Positions 52,101-61,888 of a stretch of 64,000 nucleotides of DNA are shown here, piece by piece (position 1 is the stretch's first letter; every line of letters starts with the position of its first letter). The DNA is taken from NCBI RefSeq assembly GCF_910596095.1, contig NC_056545.1, forward strand, positions 23,025,067 through 23,089,066, written 5' to 3'. Below the pieces are notes generated by a model. It was not told the origin of the DNA. It made no database searches and worked only from the letters and a program-made list of their open reading frames with translations. Both the position numbers and the translations under genes were made by a program. Source of the DNA: Thunnus maccoyii. Its lineage: Eukaryota > Chordata > Actinopteri > Scombriformes > Scombridae.

Positions 52101-54127
52101 CTGTGAAAATTTTGCTCCAGCACCGTAGCCAACCTGCACCTGATGCTTGCCAGCTAGGAAGCTGCTGTTACCCAAATTATTTTGTAGACATTCATATTAC
52201 CAAACTGGAAAAGCTGCACCTATAAACATAGGACTGCTTTGTCATCACACACTTGGATACTCCCATCACAAATACAAATGGATCTTTTGAGCAGGCCATG
52301 CTTTATTGCCACCTGGCCTACTGCAGCAACCCACAATCGGACAGTAATGAGATCACATTGTAACTTCGTGACTGAATAATGTTGCTTAAAAGGGCTACTT
52401 TCTTCATCAGCCGTGATTCTGGACCATTTTGAAGGTCACTTGAAAACCAGTTCAGCCAGGCTATTGCTGTCGCTGTGTGGCTGAAACTGAATGCCCGGAG
52501 CTCTCTGGAACATTAGTTTTTAGGGGCAACAGCACAATTGTTCACGGGGTGCTCAGTTATACAGAAATAAAACAGACATGGATAATTGATAGCCTCTAGC
52601 CAATCAGGAGTGTGTATTCCTTTTATCCAAGGTATAAGGCTTAAATAAACCATGAGCCAGAAAACCCATTTACCATCTATCATGTCTCCAGGATGTCAGT
52701 ATGTCTGGAGCCATATACCGAAGATTTGTTCATCTAATGTGCAGGCTGTCTTCTATTGCTTTTCACAACTCCATGTCTCATCAAAATGCACTGTATCAGC
52801 CTTTTATACCCCACACACCAGCCCCCTCTTCCCATCACCCTCCTCAGCAGTACAGGGCCTGTTGTCCCCTCATGGCATTGTTACTAACAACATGAAGCTG
52901 TATTTTCCATGATATGATTTCTTCAGTCATCTCGCAGCTGAGGACATTACAAAAACAATATGTGACTGTAAATATCCAATGGGTGGAAACACGCAAAGCC
53001 TGAGATAAAACTGACTCTTATGAAAAGGATTATCAACATTACTATAAAATTCACATAGTAGGAATGATTATTTTAAAAGATTAATGAGCGCCACTTTACA
53101 TAAAAAGGTAATACTGAGCATTTCCAATCTGCATTTGAATTTTTGTAAGAGCATTTTTTTTATATAGGCATGATGTGTGCATCCTTGGCCGATGCTTGCA
53201 TGCGACCAGGCATGACTTCTCTACGGTGCTGCCTACTGTAGTAGGATATGCTGAGGCCCAATGGCTCTTGCGCAAAGCAATGTCAAGTCATCCCAACGCG
53301 ACTGAACTGAATCTGCATCCAGATGCAGGAAAAGCAGCGCGCACATCAACCCCCTGTCTGCTTACGTTGGGGGAAAACTGAATAAACACATGGAACACGT
53401 CGTACATTTCGTTTTGGATTTTCTCTTGCAGGCCTCTCGACAAACTGTACAAACACGAAAATCCTTTGCAGACAGAGCAGGATCCAGCAACATAAATGAA
53501 AAGCAGATTATTAAATGTGTGCCATTAGGCCAGGCTGAATTCAGCTGCACACCACGGGTGCTGTGAACTATCCGAGGGGGCTCCTGACAAAATCTTGCCA
53601 CCTATAGAGAAAGAGGTCACACAAATAACAGGAGAAAGCATCACTAATATTTCGATAATTTAGGAATCTTCTAGAGAAACAATTAAGCACTCAAGCAACA
53701 TCGTTACTGAGTCATCTTCACCTCAATTTATCGACCCAGTAGTATGTTCTAAGCGACAAAATGTGCTCAGCTCACTGATGTGATAGGGCGCCTCGCTTGC
53801 AGCCAATATTAAGCCTATATGAGGCGGACATAGCGTTAGGGCTTCATGACTCCGCAATTTGACTAGACTGCTTTCTATTGCAGGAAGGGATTCTGACATA
53901 TCTGAAATGCACATTACCTCTAAAGTGCGTATTTCTTGCTGTGTGAGGTCGTTAGACGCGGCGCATTTGGTCCGTAGCCCCTGTAAACTGGAGATGGAGA
54001 TATCAATCATATTCTGGATGAGTTCGCATTGATGTAGTGCGGCCATCGCTGCGCCACCGCCACTATCCCTCTCCGGCTGCTCATCACTCTCGACCATCTT
54101 CCCACCTTTAGCAGACACACTATCCAT
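30417..54127 (-). CDS. ksr1: Kinase suppressor of Ras 1, complete gene model, 20 coding exons, 993 aa
   Basis: KSR1 is the scaffold that brings RAF, MEK and ERK together downstream of Ras at the membrane. Exons (minus strand): 53918-54127, 42742-42882, 38711-38858, 38127-38616, 36645-36826, 36174-36243, 35930-36013, 35661-35722, 35466-35575, 34803-34971, 34395-34436, 34008-34056, 33818-33881, 32560-32886, 32283-32479, 32077-32173, 31555-31688, 31040-31171, 30772-30907, 30417-30554. They sum to 2982 nt and every junction keeps frame. The start [17 protein letters not shown] precedes the conserved [20 protein letters not shown]; the end is GHFWKSAE then TAG, lacking the final Leu I remember in mammals. 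KSR1 rather than KSR2 is chosen from [25 protein letters not shown] and [16 protein letters not shown]. Length is slightly above human (about 920 aa), partly from an extra exon 5. All exons are open, so the gene looks functional. Confidence 0.95.
32560..35575 (-). CDS. ksr1: ksr1 exons 9-14: CA4 Ser/Thr-rich region, ERK docking site, acidic linker
   Basis: Exon 9 (35466-35575): [16 protein letters not shown], a conserved regulatory Ser region. Exon 10 (34803-34971): [20 protein letters not shown] and RDSRFNFP. Exon 11 (34395-34436) is a 42-nt microexon, phase 1-1, encoding the FIFP (FxFP) ERK docking motif at residues 566-569, preceded by a long T tract. Exons 12 (34008-34056) and 13 (33818-33881) are short, poorly conserved and increasingly acidic (VEDEDEE). 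Exon 14 (32560-32886) opens with about 60 mostly Glu/Asp residues and then enters the kinase-like domain through [20 protein letters not shown]. Confidence 0.9.
34441..34468. repeat. A-run forming the polypyrimidine tract of ksr1 exon 11
   Basis: About 26 consecutive A on the plus strand lie five bases upstream of the exon 11 acceptor, so the pre-mRNA has a very long U tract there. The length of this homopolymer may vary. Confidence 0.85.
35661..36013 (-). CDS. ksr1: ksr1 exons 7-8: atypical C1 zinc finger (CA3)
   Basis: Residues about 413-463. The first His is in exon 6 (THR then F). Exon 7 (35930-36013) gives [20 protein letters not shown] with KHC, and exon 8 (35661-35722) gives [19 protein letters not shown]. 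The full H-C-C-C-C-H-C-C set of a C1 domain is present. In KSR1 this domain directs membrane recruitment without binding diacylglycerol (established knowledge). Confidence 0.93.
36174..38616 (-). CDS. ksr1: ksr1 exons 4-6: proline/serine-rich CA2 region and linker
   Basis: Exon 4 (38127-38616) encodes a Ser/Pro-rich stretch with [18 protein letters not shown] and the 14-3-3-type site [13 protein letters not shown]. Exon 5 (36645-36826) encodes [13 protein letters not shown] and a Thr/Pro-rich stretch (residues 330-390) that I do not recall in mammalian KSR1; it resembles the same position in KSR2. Exon 6 (36174-36243) encodes [17 protein letters not shown], leading into the C1 domain. The exon 4 donor must be AA then GTAGGT, because reading three bases further meets TAG; phase 2 then joins exon 5 as Lys-Cys-Ile. 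Confidence 0.88.
38711..54127 (-). CDS. ksr1: ksr1 exons 1-3: CA1 region (coiled coil plus SAM-like)
   Basis: Residues 1-166. Exon 1 (53918-54127) carries the helix beginning [14 protein letters not shown] and ends TLE with donor GTAATG. Exon 2 (42742-42882) carries [16 protein letters not shown] and [20 protein letters not shown]; exon 3 (38711-38858) carries [14 protein letters not shown] and [19 protein letters not shown]. In KSR1 this CA1 region is the BRAF-binding coiled-coil/SAM module (established knowledge). Intron 1 is about 11 kb and intron 2 about 3.9 kb. The exon 2 donor is weak (GAG then GTCGGT). Confidence 0.92.
39027..39060. repeat. (TA)n-(CA)n compound microsatellite
   Basis: About 22 bases of TA followed by CA/CATA units, in ksr1 intron 2. 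Confidence 0.9.
39801..40170. repeat. Non-autonomous DNA-transposon-like element (GGGCTGCAAC family)
   Basis: Begins GGGGCTGCAACTGCAAC and continues TTTTCTCAATTAATCGATGA. The internal blocks CCCAAGGTGACATCTTCAAA, GTTTTGTCTGAACAACAGTC and AAACCCAAAGATATTCAGTT follow, and it ends ATCGACTAGTCAG. I recognise this order as a common dispersed element of percomorph fish. It has no coding capacity and carries an internal A-run (about 40062-40084). Confidence 0.65.
40834..40862. repeat. (CA)n microsatellite
   Basis: About 28 bases of CA in ksr1 intron 2, followed by CATGCATGCA. Confidence 0.92.
42356..42388. repeat. Hairpin with 15-base arms and 3-base loop
   Basis: TGGGCCACCACTGGG (42356-42370), loop CTA, then CCCAGTAGTGGCCCA (42374-42388); one mismatch. 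Located in ksr1 intron 2. Confidence 0.7.
43632..43850. repeat. Second, decayed copy of the GGGCTGCAAC element
   Basis: Starts TTAGGACTGCAATTAATGAT and contains GGCAAATCCTCACATTTGAG with AAGCTAGAACAAGAG, blocks I expect from that element family. The middle differs: it carries a perfect 19-base inverted repeat (43680-43726) not seen in the copy at 39801. Confidence 0.5.
43680..43726. repeat. Perfect 19-bp inverted repeat, 9-base loop
   Basis: GGATTTTTCACTGTTGTCT (43680-43698) and AGACAACAGTGAAAAATCC (43708-43726) are exact reverse complements. Likely a recent local inverted duplication or a foldback within the decayed MITE. Confidence 0.85.
44430..44670. promoter_or_regulatory. CpG-rich patch inside ksr1 intron 1
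   Basis: Many CpG dinucleotides (GCGGCCTGCG, GCCGCTCAGCGCTGCCG, GAGCCGCGCAAC, GAGCGGCGCG) in otherwise CpG-poor intron. Could be an alternative promoter or enhancer of ksr1; no motif proves this. The 64-codon open frame on the plus strand here resembles nothing I know. Confidence 0.35.
47277..47313. repeat. (CA)n microsatellite
   Basis: About 36 bases of pure CA in ksr1 intron 1. Confidence 0.94.
48955..49800. repeat. Probable dispersed repeat with internal (TAA)n
   Basis: Starts near AAAGTGTAACTTCACCCCCA, has a (TAA)n run (49084-49121), and continues to a block with AATTTCATGACGTAGAGAAC and AAATGCCAATTTTTATAAAT. The 5' part resembles a fish repeat I remember; the limits are uncertain and it may be two elements. 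Confidence 0.4.
50438..50706. repeat. Dispersed percomorph-type repeat
   Basis: Contains ATGACCAGCAGGGGGCGACT, TGAGAAAATGGCCGTACTTC, TTATTACCTCAGTAAATATT and TATGCTTTAGTGTGTGGCTA in the order of a multicopy fish element I recall. No coding capacity. Confidence 0.55.
53362..53601 (-). pseudogene. Cys-rich open remnant, possibly the C-terminal zinc-binding end of a piggyBac-type transposase
   Basis: An open stretch of about 79 codons with a GTG at its left limit, so no proper start. Its end reads [20 protein letters not shown] and then SMC, a paired CxxC arrangement with a basic spacer, as in the C-terminal Cys-rich domain of PGBD-type transposases. The earlier part ([20 protein letters not shown]) is not recognised. 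It lies in ksr1 intron 1, 317 bases from exon 1, just after an acceptor-like CTTTCTCTATAG. Weak call: it could also be a chance frame. Confidence 0.25.
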
Positions 54128-54600
54128 TCCTCAGCATTGGGCACGGCTGGAAGGGCTAGAGTCAAACTGTTAAGCTCAAATAAAACATATGCAGCAGTCC
54201 AGCGACGCAGCGACCTATTGTGGAAGTTAGCTGACAGCAAATGTCCCCTGCTCCCAATCTGGGAAAAAAAAGTCAGGATGCAAACTAAATATTTTTTTCT
54301 TTTATCAAAACAAGCAGCTCGACGGTAACCCAGGTTGTGAAAGCGGCCCAAAGTCCAGTAATGCGCGACTTGTATTTGGAGTCCGTAGGCTACCGACGAG
54401 AGGCTACTCTCTTCCACCGACAGCTCTGGCAGAGGCTTTCACCGTCTGTCAGCTGTTGGGAACATCATGGGGCGCGGTGCAATCTGGGAAATGAAGTCAT
54501 ATAGGTTACAGAAACTGCACTCCACGCTACATCCCCTCAGTCCCCCCCCCAACCCTTATGCGCGCGCGCACACGTATATACTCATGACTGGAAGAAAAAG
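54128..54600 (-). promoter_or_regulatory. ksr1: Putative ksr1 promoter and 5'UTR
   Basis: Immediately upstream of the ksr1 ATG. On the minus strand ACTTCATTTCCCAGATTGC (54479-54497) closely resembles the ZNF143/STAF site (TTCCCAGAATGC core), common in TATA-less vertebrate promoters, next to GC-rich ACCGCGCCCC. Further up, 54557-54581 is a 25-base alternating purine-pyrimidine run including CGCGCGCGC. No TATA box is placed. The start site is unknown. Confidence 0.45.
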
Positions 54601-55139
54601 GAGCTAGTCATTGTTTTATACGATTGTTACAGTAACTTAATTACATTTCAATAGATAGTGCGCAATTCAAATTATCACAGGAAAACTATACCACCAGTAT
54701 ATACAAAGAATTAGCAGGAAAAGCACAGGTGTAATTAATAACATTAGCAGCTACATTCCATTTATGTGCTCCAGTTAGAGCCATATCAGCCTTTTTCACA
54801 GGCATTTTAACATATCACTGCAGGAAAAACACAGGTGTAAATAATAAAATGAATGAATTCTGTTTAGCTGCTTCAGTTTCAGGGTCATGGTATTGTGCAT
54901 GCAGGCTTTCTAGGACTCTTGAATATAATGTCATAAGTGACACCTGTGCTTTTCCTACAATGATGAGTCAAAATGACTTGTGAAAAAAGGCCTATTTTGT
55001 ATGCTGAACTGGTGTGGCTTACTGGGAACTGCTTAAATGGAACAGAGCCATCATTAATGAATTATTTCCACCTTTTCCTGTTGTAACAAGTCAAAATGTT
55101 CTGAAAACGGCCCATGTAGTGACAAATACAATAGCATAT

Positions 55140-55216
55140 AGTACCAGTCAAAAGTTTGGACACACCTTCCTATTCACTTGTAAGTAAGTAAGTGTGTTAA
55201 ACTTCCGACTGGTACT
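55140..55216. repeat. Tc1-type MITE remnant: terminal repeats only
   Basis: Left end AGTACCAGTCAAAAGTTTGG then ACACACC, the typical Tc1-like fish terminal sequence. The right end GACTGGTACT (55207-55216) is the exact inverse of the first ten bases. Only about 57 bases lie between, so almost the whole element is gone. Confidence 0.65.
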
Positions 55217-58200
55217 GCATAAAAAAGTACTATGAAGTAATGTGATAGGATATGCAGTGCAGCGGTGCTGTGAGGAATTGTAGGCCCCCAAAATAGTCTT
55301 CTTTTTCCTTTTCTTGTGCAGCACAATTGTTCAATAATGTGGAGAGGTAAGGCTGGCAATTCCAGAGTAGCTTTGGACCCCAAGAATATTCAGCACCATT
55401 CACCTCACTCACAACACCATGCACTGTTAGTACATACTCTGTGTTGAGCAAAAGAGCTGCACCATAAGGCCTATAGTAATGCTATAAGGATTTAAGCCAC
55501 ATGACTAATAGGCCACAGGCAGTTGGTACAGAGTGAGCTACATAACAGTTTGTACTGTGATATTTTAATGTGGAACCATTTAATATTTATCCAATGAAAA
55601 GATAGTTTCTTTATGTACTTTATAAAAAGCACAATCTGTGATTAGAGTAAAGCCCCCTTCCCATCCCACCAATCAGAATCCACATAGCTGACATTCTGTT
55701 TGCATGTAGTTGAGTGTTCATGGTCTGCAAACGCAGACTGTGCACTTTCCACTGTGATTTGATGTTTGAGAAAGGCTGCTGAGTACTGGGCCTTTATAGT
55801 ACATATTTTTAGTTTGTTGTATGTTGCATGTAATCTAACTCCTCAGAAATCTCAAGAGTTACCACAAATGAGATGGTCAGATTAAAAATGATCACTTAAT
55901 CCTCCTACTCACTGACTTATTTCCACAATCGAAGCAAAAGGCCCAAATTTAGGAAATGACGGTAAGTTACAAACCTCCACTTACTGCAACTTCAAGATCT
56001 TAAAGTACGGTTTGTCCTCATATGAGGACAGTGCATGTCATATGTATGGGGGTGGGAGGAGTGTGCAGGTTTCCACAACCATTAAGCAACAGTACACATG
56101 GCTCATTGCTGCAATGAGGGTGTGATGTTCCTTCCTTTAATATACCCTGATTATACAATGGAACGTGAGTCACTTCTCTTGGAGCCTTGTGTTCCTCCTC
56201 TCCGTCTCTTCTTCTCTTCTGATTGCAGGGGAGATCATACTGTGTTTTACACTGCTTAGACATGCACCAGTCCAAATAACAGCCTGGCATGGTAGCCTGT
56301 ATAGTTCAGATAGTGCTGAAGTGAAACAACAAACAAAGGAATTGGAAACCTCATTCAGAGTGTTTTGGTATACCACAGAGTCAACCTATGATCAACTGAA
56401 ACAAGCAATATACAGTATATTCCGCTGAATTAACTCTGAAATTGGACATTGCTTTAACGTTAAATTGCAAAATCATCTGACACTGTTGCAGCAATGGAGT
56501 GAAACAGACACAAAGCCAAGTTTCAATCATAGAGCATTCGTCTTGTTGGTCCAGTTCTTAGAGTAAATTCAGTCCGGCTGTATTAACAGCACAGATTTGA
56601 TGATGACATGCCAGCAGCACACCATGCCAATTTCAGCTCTTCTCTGTCTTCAAAATCAAATTACTAAGTGAGTCCACTGGCAACAGTGTCAGAGTACAAG
56701 GAGGCCTTAAAAAGAGACATTTAATATTGTTAGTATACTGTCATAAGTCATAAGTGAAATGTGGGTATTAAGAAAGAGAACGTTGCTAAACACTTCCTAT
56801 AGAAAAAGAGTGTGTATGCTTTTTTGACATGTTAAAAAACAGACATATTAGAAGAGACATATTAATGTAAACATCTTCAATACTATATATCTGTCTCATT
56901 GTCTTTTGCAGTGGGCAAGTGAATGTCTTTTGTGATTGCTTAACCATTCAGTTGGCTGATGAGAAAAAGGTGAAATGTAGCAAATGAACTAATGTGAGCA
57001 CCACAGAAGTCTCCACTACTCTTCATGAGAAGCAAAGCAAATGCTATCTTTTTACCTCATGTGCAGTGTGTTTCATGAAAGACCTCCAGGATCTCTGATG
57101 AAAAAAATGTCAATTCCTCCCGTTTGTGCTGCAGTTCTCTCCAAGAGTTCATTTTGCTCTTAAATTATACTTGAGGATTATTGCTCAGTCACAAATGATG
57201 TGCATCATGCAGGCAATAAAATAAAAATAAAATACAATATTTAAGGAAAATTTACATGAGCAATGTTCAGACAGGCACTTGACAGCTTGCTGACACGACT
57301 CACTGAGCTGAGGATAACATGATCCTTTCCCAGCCTGACGGTCTCTTAAGCCGTTTAAACTGTTGTACTATTGGACAGCCAAGACGCCACACATAGCATC
57401 GAGCTCATGGCTTCAGATTAAATTAGATTGTGGACAATCTGGCTCCATCTTCTTTGGTGACAAGGATTTTCAACGAGCCAACCCTTCAGGTCTTGTTCAG
57501 TAAATATTTTCTGATTCATCTCACATCCCCAGTTAATGAACTCCTTGCCTATAGGCATGAACAGATACAGAAACTCATTGTGTCAAAGTTTATAAAACGC
57601 AATGGCGAGCTCCATAGCTCTCATATTTAATTTTTTTCATTCTATGTTATTTTTAAGACCTTTTGAAAAATAGAATATAGAGCTATATAGAGTCCATTGC
57701 CTATTTGATATTATCACATTAAAATGAAAACAGGAAGTAAGACAGAGCAGGCCTCGAATGAACTCCAGTTGAACTCCCCACCCCACAGAGTAGCCAAGTG
57801 AGTTTTTCCCCTCTTTTTTTTGCTTTTAAGGGACAGGGCAGTCTTCTAACCTTTACTATTTTTACTGAATACATACAGCTGGGAAACAGAGGGGACATAG
57901 AGGAAAGTACTGGTTGGTCTCAGTTCTTCGCCAGCTGCTGCCTTAACTGTTTGACTACATGAGATTATATTTTAAAGTCACGTTTTGAGGTAAAAAAAGA
58001 AACACAGACATCGCTGGAGATCTTCAAGTGAATGATTGTTCAGGCCCTTGTCTGCTTTTTCTGACCTTTGGGAATGTCAAAGACAAAAATGCAACAGTGC
58101 AATACTTCCATGTGGATGTAATATGAAGTAGGATGCACTAGAGACTGTAAATCAACCTATCTAACGGTGGAAAAAACAGAACCTTGTCCACAGCAGACAT

Positions 58201-58904
58201 TAGGAACCACTGGCATTATAATCTTTATGAGGGGAGCCTGAGTGTAGATAAAACTAGAGAAAACTCAAATGGCACAAACAGAGAAATGTGTACAGACAGC
58301 ACCATCTGCTGGACAAATTTGTACCCTAAAATAAACTATCAAGTCTTTCAGTCACATATTCAGTCTTCAAGACCTCCTTTACTGAGATGGTTTCCATTTT
58401 TTATCGGTGGAAATTCAGGAATTTCCTAGATCTGTCTGCCGTTATCTGGAAACAAGACATAAAACAGATCATGAACATCAGCCCCGGCCAGCTTCTCTGT
58501 CCAGTTCCAACTCAGTGAGCATGCACACAGCTCAACAGGTTCAGTGGTTTGACCAGTGAGCAACCTGCAAGCAACTTGGAATGTGGTATGACTGTTTGTG
58601 CCAGATGTGACGGGAACAGCTGCCCTGGGGGGATTTTCACACACCATATGTTTAAAATTGACAAAGAATAGTATGATTAACAGTCAGAGGAAATTCTAAG
58701 GGTGAAAACAAATTGTCACTTGAGAGTGATCAGAGAAGAATGAGCAGACTTATTCAAGCTAAAAGTAAGCATGAGCACAGTGCAACAGCTGTTGTAGTGT
58801 CAATGTTCAGCCTGTGTTGCAGTTAGTTTCTCGGCCTGAACTCTTCCCATTCTGACCCTGCACTGTTTTTGCTTTGAGCTAAACAGCACTGAGGTGGTTT
58901 AATG

Positions 58905-58990
58905 TCTTTCTAATTGTATTTAAAACTATTAATGGATTATGGCCGCTTGCCTAGAGATACTCTGGTACCCTACACCCATTTACAAGGCAC
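58905..58990 (+). pseudogene. Possible LINE reverse-transcriptase 3' fragment
   Basis: One plus-strand frame reads FLIVFKTINGLWPLA, which resembles the FKxxNGLAPxYL motif near the end of many fish LINE ORF2 proteins. It is followed by a stop. Very short; chance similarity is possible. Confidence 0.25.
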
Positions 58991-59059
58991 TTGGATGTCT
59001 AATATTACTGACCTACATACAAATCACTCACAACCTGGAAAAAATGGATGTAATAGTAT

Positions 59060-59650
59060 AGCATTCAAATGCTAGTAGTATGATCCAGCCAACATACAAA
59101 ATCATCTTTATTTAAGATAAAAACAAACTAGTGGTCTACATTATGACAACCATTTCACACAGCATATTTTAATGCTAGCTATATCAATATAATTCTGACC
59201 ACTAGGGGGCAGAAGAACTCCAAGACAACACACAACTTGGACATTATATCGTGTAACGTTAGCTTTAATGGCTAACATGTTAGCCAACAGTTGCTTACTT
59301 ACATATCCAGCAGCAAAAGCACCATGTTCACCAGGCAAATAGGACCTAATTTTAACTCTAGTTTGAAAATATCTAATTCCTTAGTTTATTCGATTTGACT
59401 AGTTTGACTTTCTTCACCAGCTAACCAGTTGCTTACTTTGCCTATCTGCCGTTTGGTGCTGGGCAGTTAGCGTACATTGGATTATTTGAGCTTTTTTCAG
59501 CCACCTGCTGCTGCTGGAAATGAAGGTTGATGAGAACGTCGGTGACACTCAAATTAACAGTGAATATGTGGCTGTAAATCAAAAACCAATGAGCTAAAAG
59601 AGGATAAAAAGGTCAGTAATGTTGCAGGATTGGGTGAATATTCATTATGG
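59060..59650. repeat. Dispersed repeat with TTAGCTTTAATGGCTAACAT motif
   Basis: Contains ACCACTAGGGGGCAGAAGAA, CACACAACTTGGACATTATA, GTAACGTTAGCTTTAATGGC and GCACCATGTTCACCAGGC, a block order I recall as multicopy in percomorph genomes. The open frame over it is not a gene. Confidence 0.5.
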
Positions 59651-59978
59651 ATTCCCATTACTAGCAGCCAGCCAGTTTCATATTAGGGGAATTTAAATCG
59701 GTGTTTATATAAAATATGAATTATTGGAGCTTTAAGCTTTGAGAGTGGTTTCTTATTCCTTAAATAGTCACTGGTGTTCATTCACTCAACTGTGATATGA
59801 AAGTCAGTTTGGTCAAAATCGAAACCTTAGCCTAATTTGAATTTGAATTGTTGCATTCAAGGACGCTTTGACATCTGAGTTGTGTTGCAAATAAGAGGCA
59901 AATTCACAAATTTGACTGAAACCAACATGCAGGCTGAAAACTTTAAAGAGGTACAACACTCAAGTTGACTTTGAATTA

Positions 59979-60300
59979 AAGGACCAGTGTGTAGGATTTA
60001 GTGGCCTCTAGCAGTGAGGTTGCAGATTGCAACCAACTGAATCCCCCTACCCCTCCCCTTCCAAGCATGTAGGAGAACCTATGGTGGCCATGAAACTTGT
60101 GTAAAAAACGATAGTCTTTGGTTTGTCCATCCTGGATTATGGTAGAAACATGGCGGTGCAGGCTCTGCGGAAGAGCACCCACCCCCTCTGTAGATAGAAA
60201 GGGCAGTGAAATAACATAAAATACTTTAGAATTGTTCCAGATAGGTTTATTCATGTTCATGGAGCCGTGTGTGTGATCATTTACAGGAGCTTTTGACACC
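59979..60300 (+). repeat. MITE-like element with left terminal repeat, right end not found
   Basis: Begins AAAGGACCAGTGTGTAGGAT, then AGTGAGGTTGCAGATTGCAA, GTAGGAGAACCTATGGTGGC and GTAGAAACATGGCGGTGCAG, ending in divergent sequence near 60300. Complete copies, as I recall, end with the inverse of the first bases; this was not seen here, so the copy is truncated. Confidence 0.6.
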
Positions 60301-60655
60301 AGGTGACAAAGCAGGAGTAAGTATCGATTTTCTACATGTTTATGCTTGTTGAACAGGTGGTTTGATAAAATACATATTGGCTTTTCACTCGCAAAGATTT
60401 CCCTGCACTTACAGTAATGAGTGTAGTTGTCTTCATCTCCAGTAAAACGTTATCCTACACTTCACCTGGTTCACTGTCAGCAAAGACTCTGCCATCTGCA
60501 CACTCCGCAAGCTCTCTTAATCAAAATTATGGAAACCCATTCCCACCAGTAAAGGAAAAAAAAAACGATGAAAAACTCTCATGTTAAATCAAAATTTTGA
60601 GTTAAAAAGTCTAAATTATAGGATGCTTTCACAGTCAAAGTAGCAGCTCATTGGT

Positions 60656-61888
60656 GTGAGTTCTCCTATTCAATTTGACACAGAAATGGATTGTGAGTAC
60701 ATGGAGGACTACTTTAAACATGGTTTTACAACAGATGAAATACTTAATTTGCTTGCTGATTCAACTGGGATTGTACCATGCAAAGGCATTGAAAAGATTT
60801 TAAGCAAGGAGCAGCTCTGGTGCAGAAAGAATATAACCGATGTGGCTGAGGTGTTAACCTTCACTGGACAGCAACTGGAAACATCTGGTCAGTGTCATGG
60901 TTACAGATGGATGCACCAAAAAAGACCTTTGGTGCAAGTACTGGAAACCAGCTGATTGAATGATGATGATTGATCTTGCAAAGTGAGTGTGCCCAGTTTT
61001 AGACCTATCTGACAAACTGAGACAAGATGGCTACTTCCAGACAACTTCTTGGACTCCTTGATCCAGTTTTGCTTCCTTCAAATAATAAAGGTAATTGACA
61101 TATTATGAGATAAAGGATTGCTCAATAATATTTTAAGAGCCACAAATGACCATGTGTAAAAAAGCTATTGTCTGTGTTCTGTGCAGAGAATTGTTTCTGG
61201 GTGGCAAAAACAAAAATGTGGTTTGAGGTATATAGAGTAGCTCTGTATCAAAGTAAGTAAGTAGGCTTCATTTAAGAATTGTCCTGTGTAATAAATTGCA
61301 TCACATAATGTTGTTAAAGCCCTTTTCTTCCACCATATTTTGATAGCTGTGAAAATGTATTGCAACATTAGTTGCACTGCAGCAAATTACATTTTGCAGG
61401 TATTGATATTACTGTGCCATGTTACGACCAGAAGACAAATCTCCCAAATGAAACAAACTATGGGTCAGGACTACTTGACTAAGGCAGTCATCACTAATGC
61501 CCAATATTTTTGCACACTCTATCTGACTGAATGTTATTTGCCTTCTAGGAAGAACTTAGTCAGGATGCATTGACTTGGAACAACCACATAGTCCGTCAAG
61601 TCCACAACTCATGATCGATCACCTCATGAATATCCCTCCATATTGCATGCAGTCCCTCACCTGTATGGAGGCAGAGATTGTTTGCACCATGTGGACCTGG
61701 GGCTGATTCAAGTCTGCTTTGAAGAGTGTGTGTTCAATGACTTCCCATGTGATGAAGATGTGTTCCATATCTGCGTGGACCTAATGTCAGAGTATACTCT
61801 TAAATTAACAAATGATGTGTTTGAAACAGTTAACCTGTATATCAAACTCAGAAAGCTGCTTAACAGTGAACTAGATCTAGATCATTAA
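60656..61888 (+). pseudogene. Integrase-core-domain family gene, catalytic core missing
   Basis: Two ends of a multicopy fish gene family with an integrase-type DDE domain are seen. The N-terminal part (60656-60955) reads EYMEDYFKHGFTTDEILNLL and later SGQCHGYRWMHQK, a helix-turn-helix-like region, then a stop. The C-terminal part starts near 61547 with EELSQDALTWNNHIVRQVHN and a stop, then in another frame PHLYGGRDCLHHVDLGLIQV, VFNDFPCDEDVFHICVDLM and ETVNLYIKLRKLL, ending at 61888. The central part, expected to carry the catalytic Asp/Glu residues, was not recognised between 60960 and 61540. At least one frameshift and several stops show it is dead. Family assignment is from memory of fish annotations; the transposon superfamily is not certain. 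Confidence 0.6.

Larger units (their letters stand above)
42883..53917 (-). other. ksr1: ksr1 intron 1, about 11 kb
   Basis: Non-coding. It holds a MITE relative with a perfect hairpin (43632-43850), a CpG-rich patch (44430-44670), G-rich tracts (45684-45720, 46647-46667), a (CA)n (47277-47313), a TAA repeat inside a dispersed repeat (48955-49800), another dispersed repeat (50438-50706) and a Cys-rich open remnant (53362-53601). No further ksr1 exon was needed to keep frame. Confidence 0.65.
54601..59978. other. Intergenic region upstream of ksr1, no gene recognised
   Basis: AT-rich DNA with short open frames that match nothing I know. Contains a Tc1-type terminal repeat remnant (55140-55216), a short reverse-transcriptase-like remnant (about 58905-58990) and a dispersed repeat (59060-59650). 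Confidence 0.55.
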
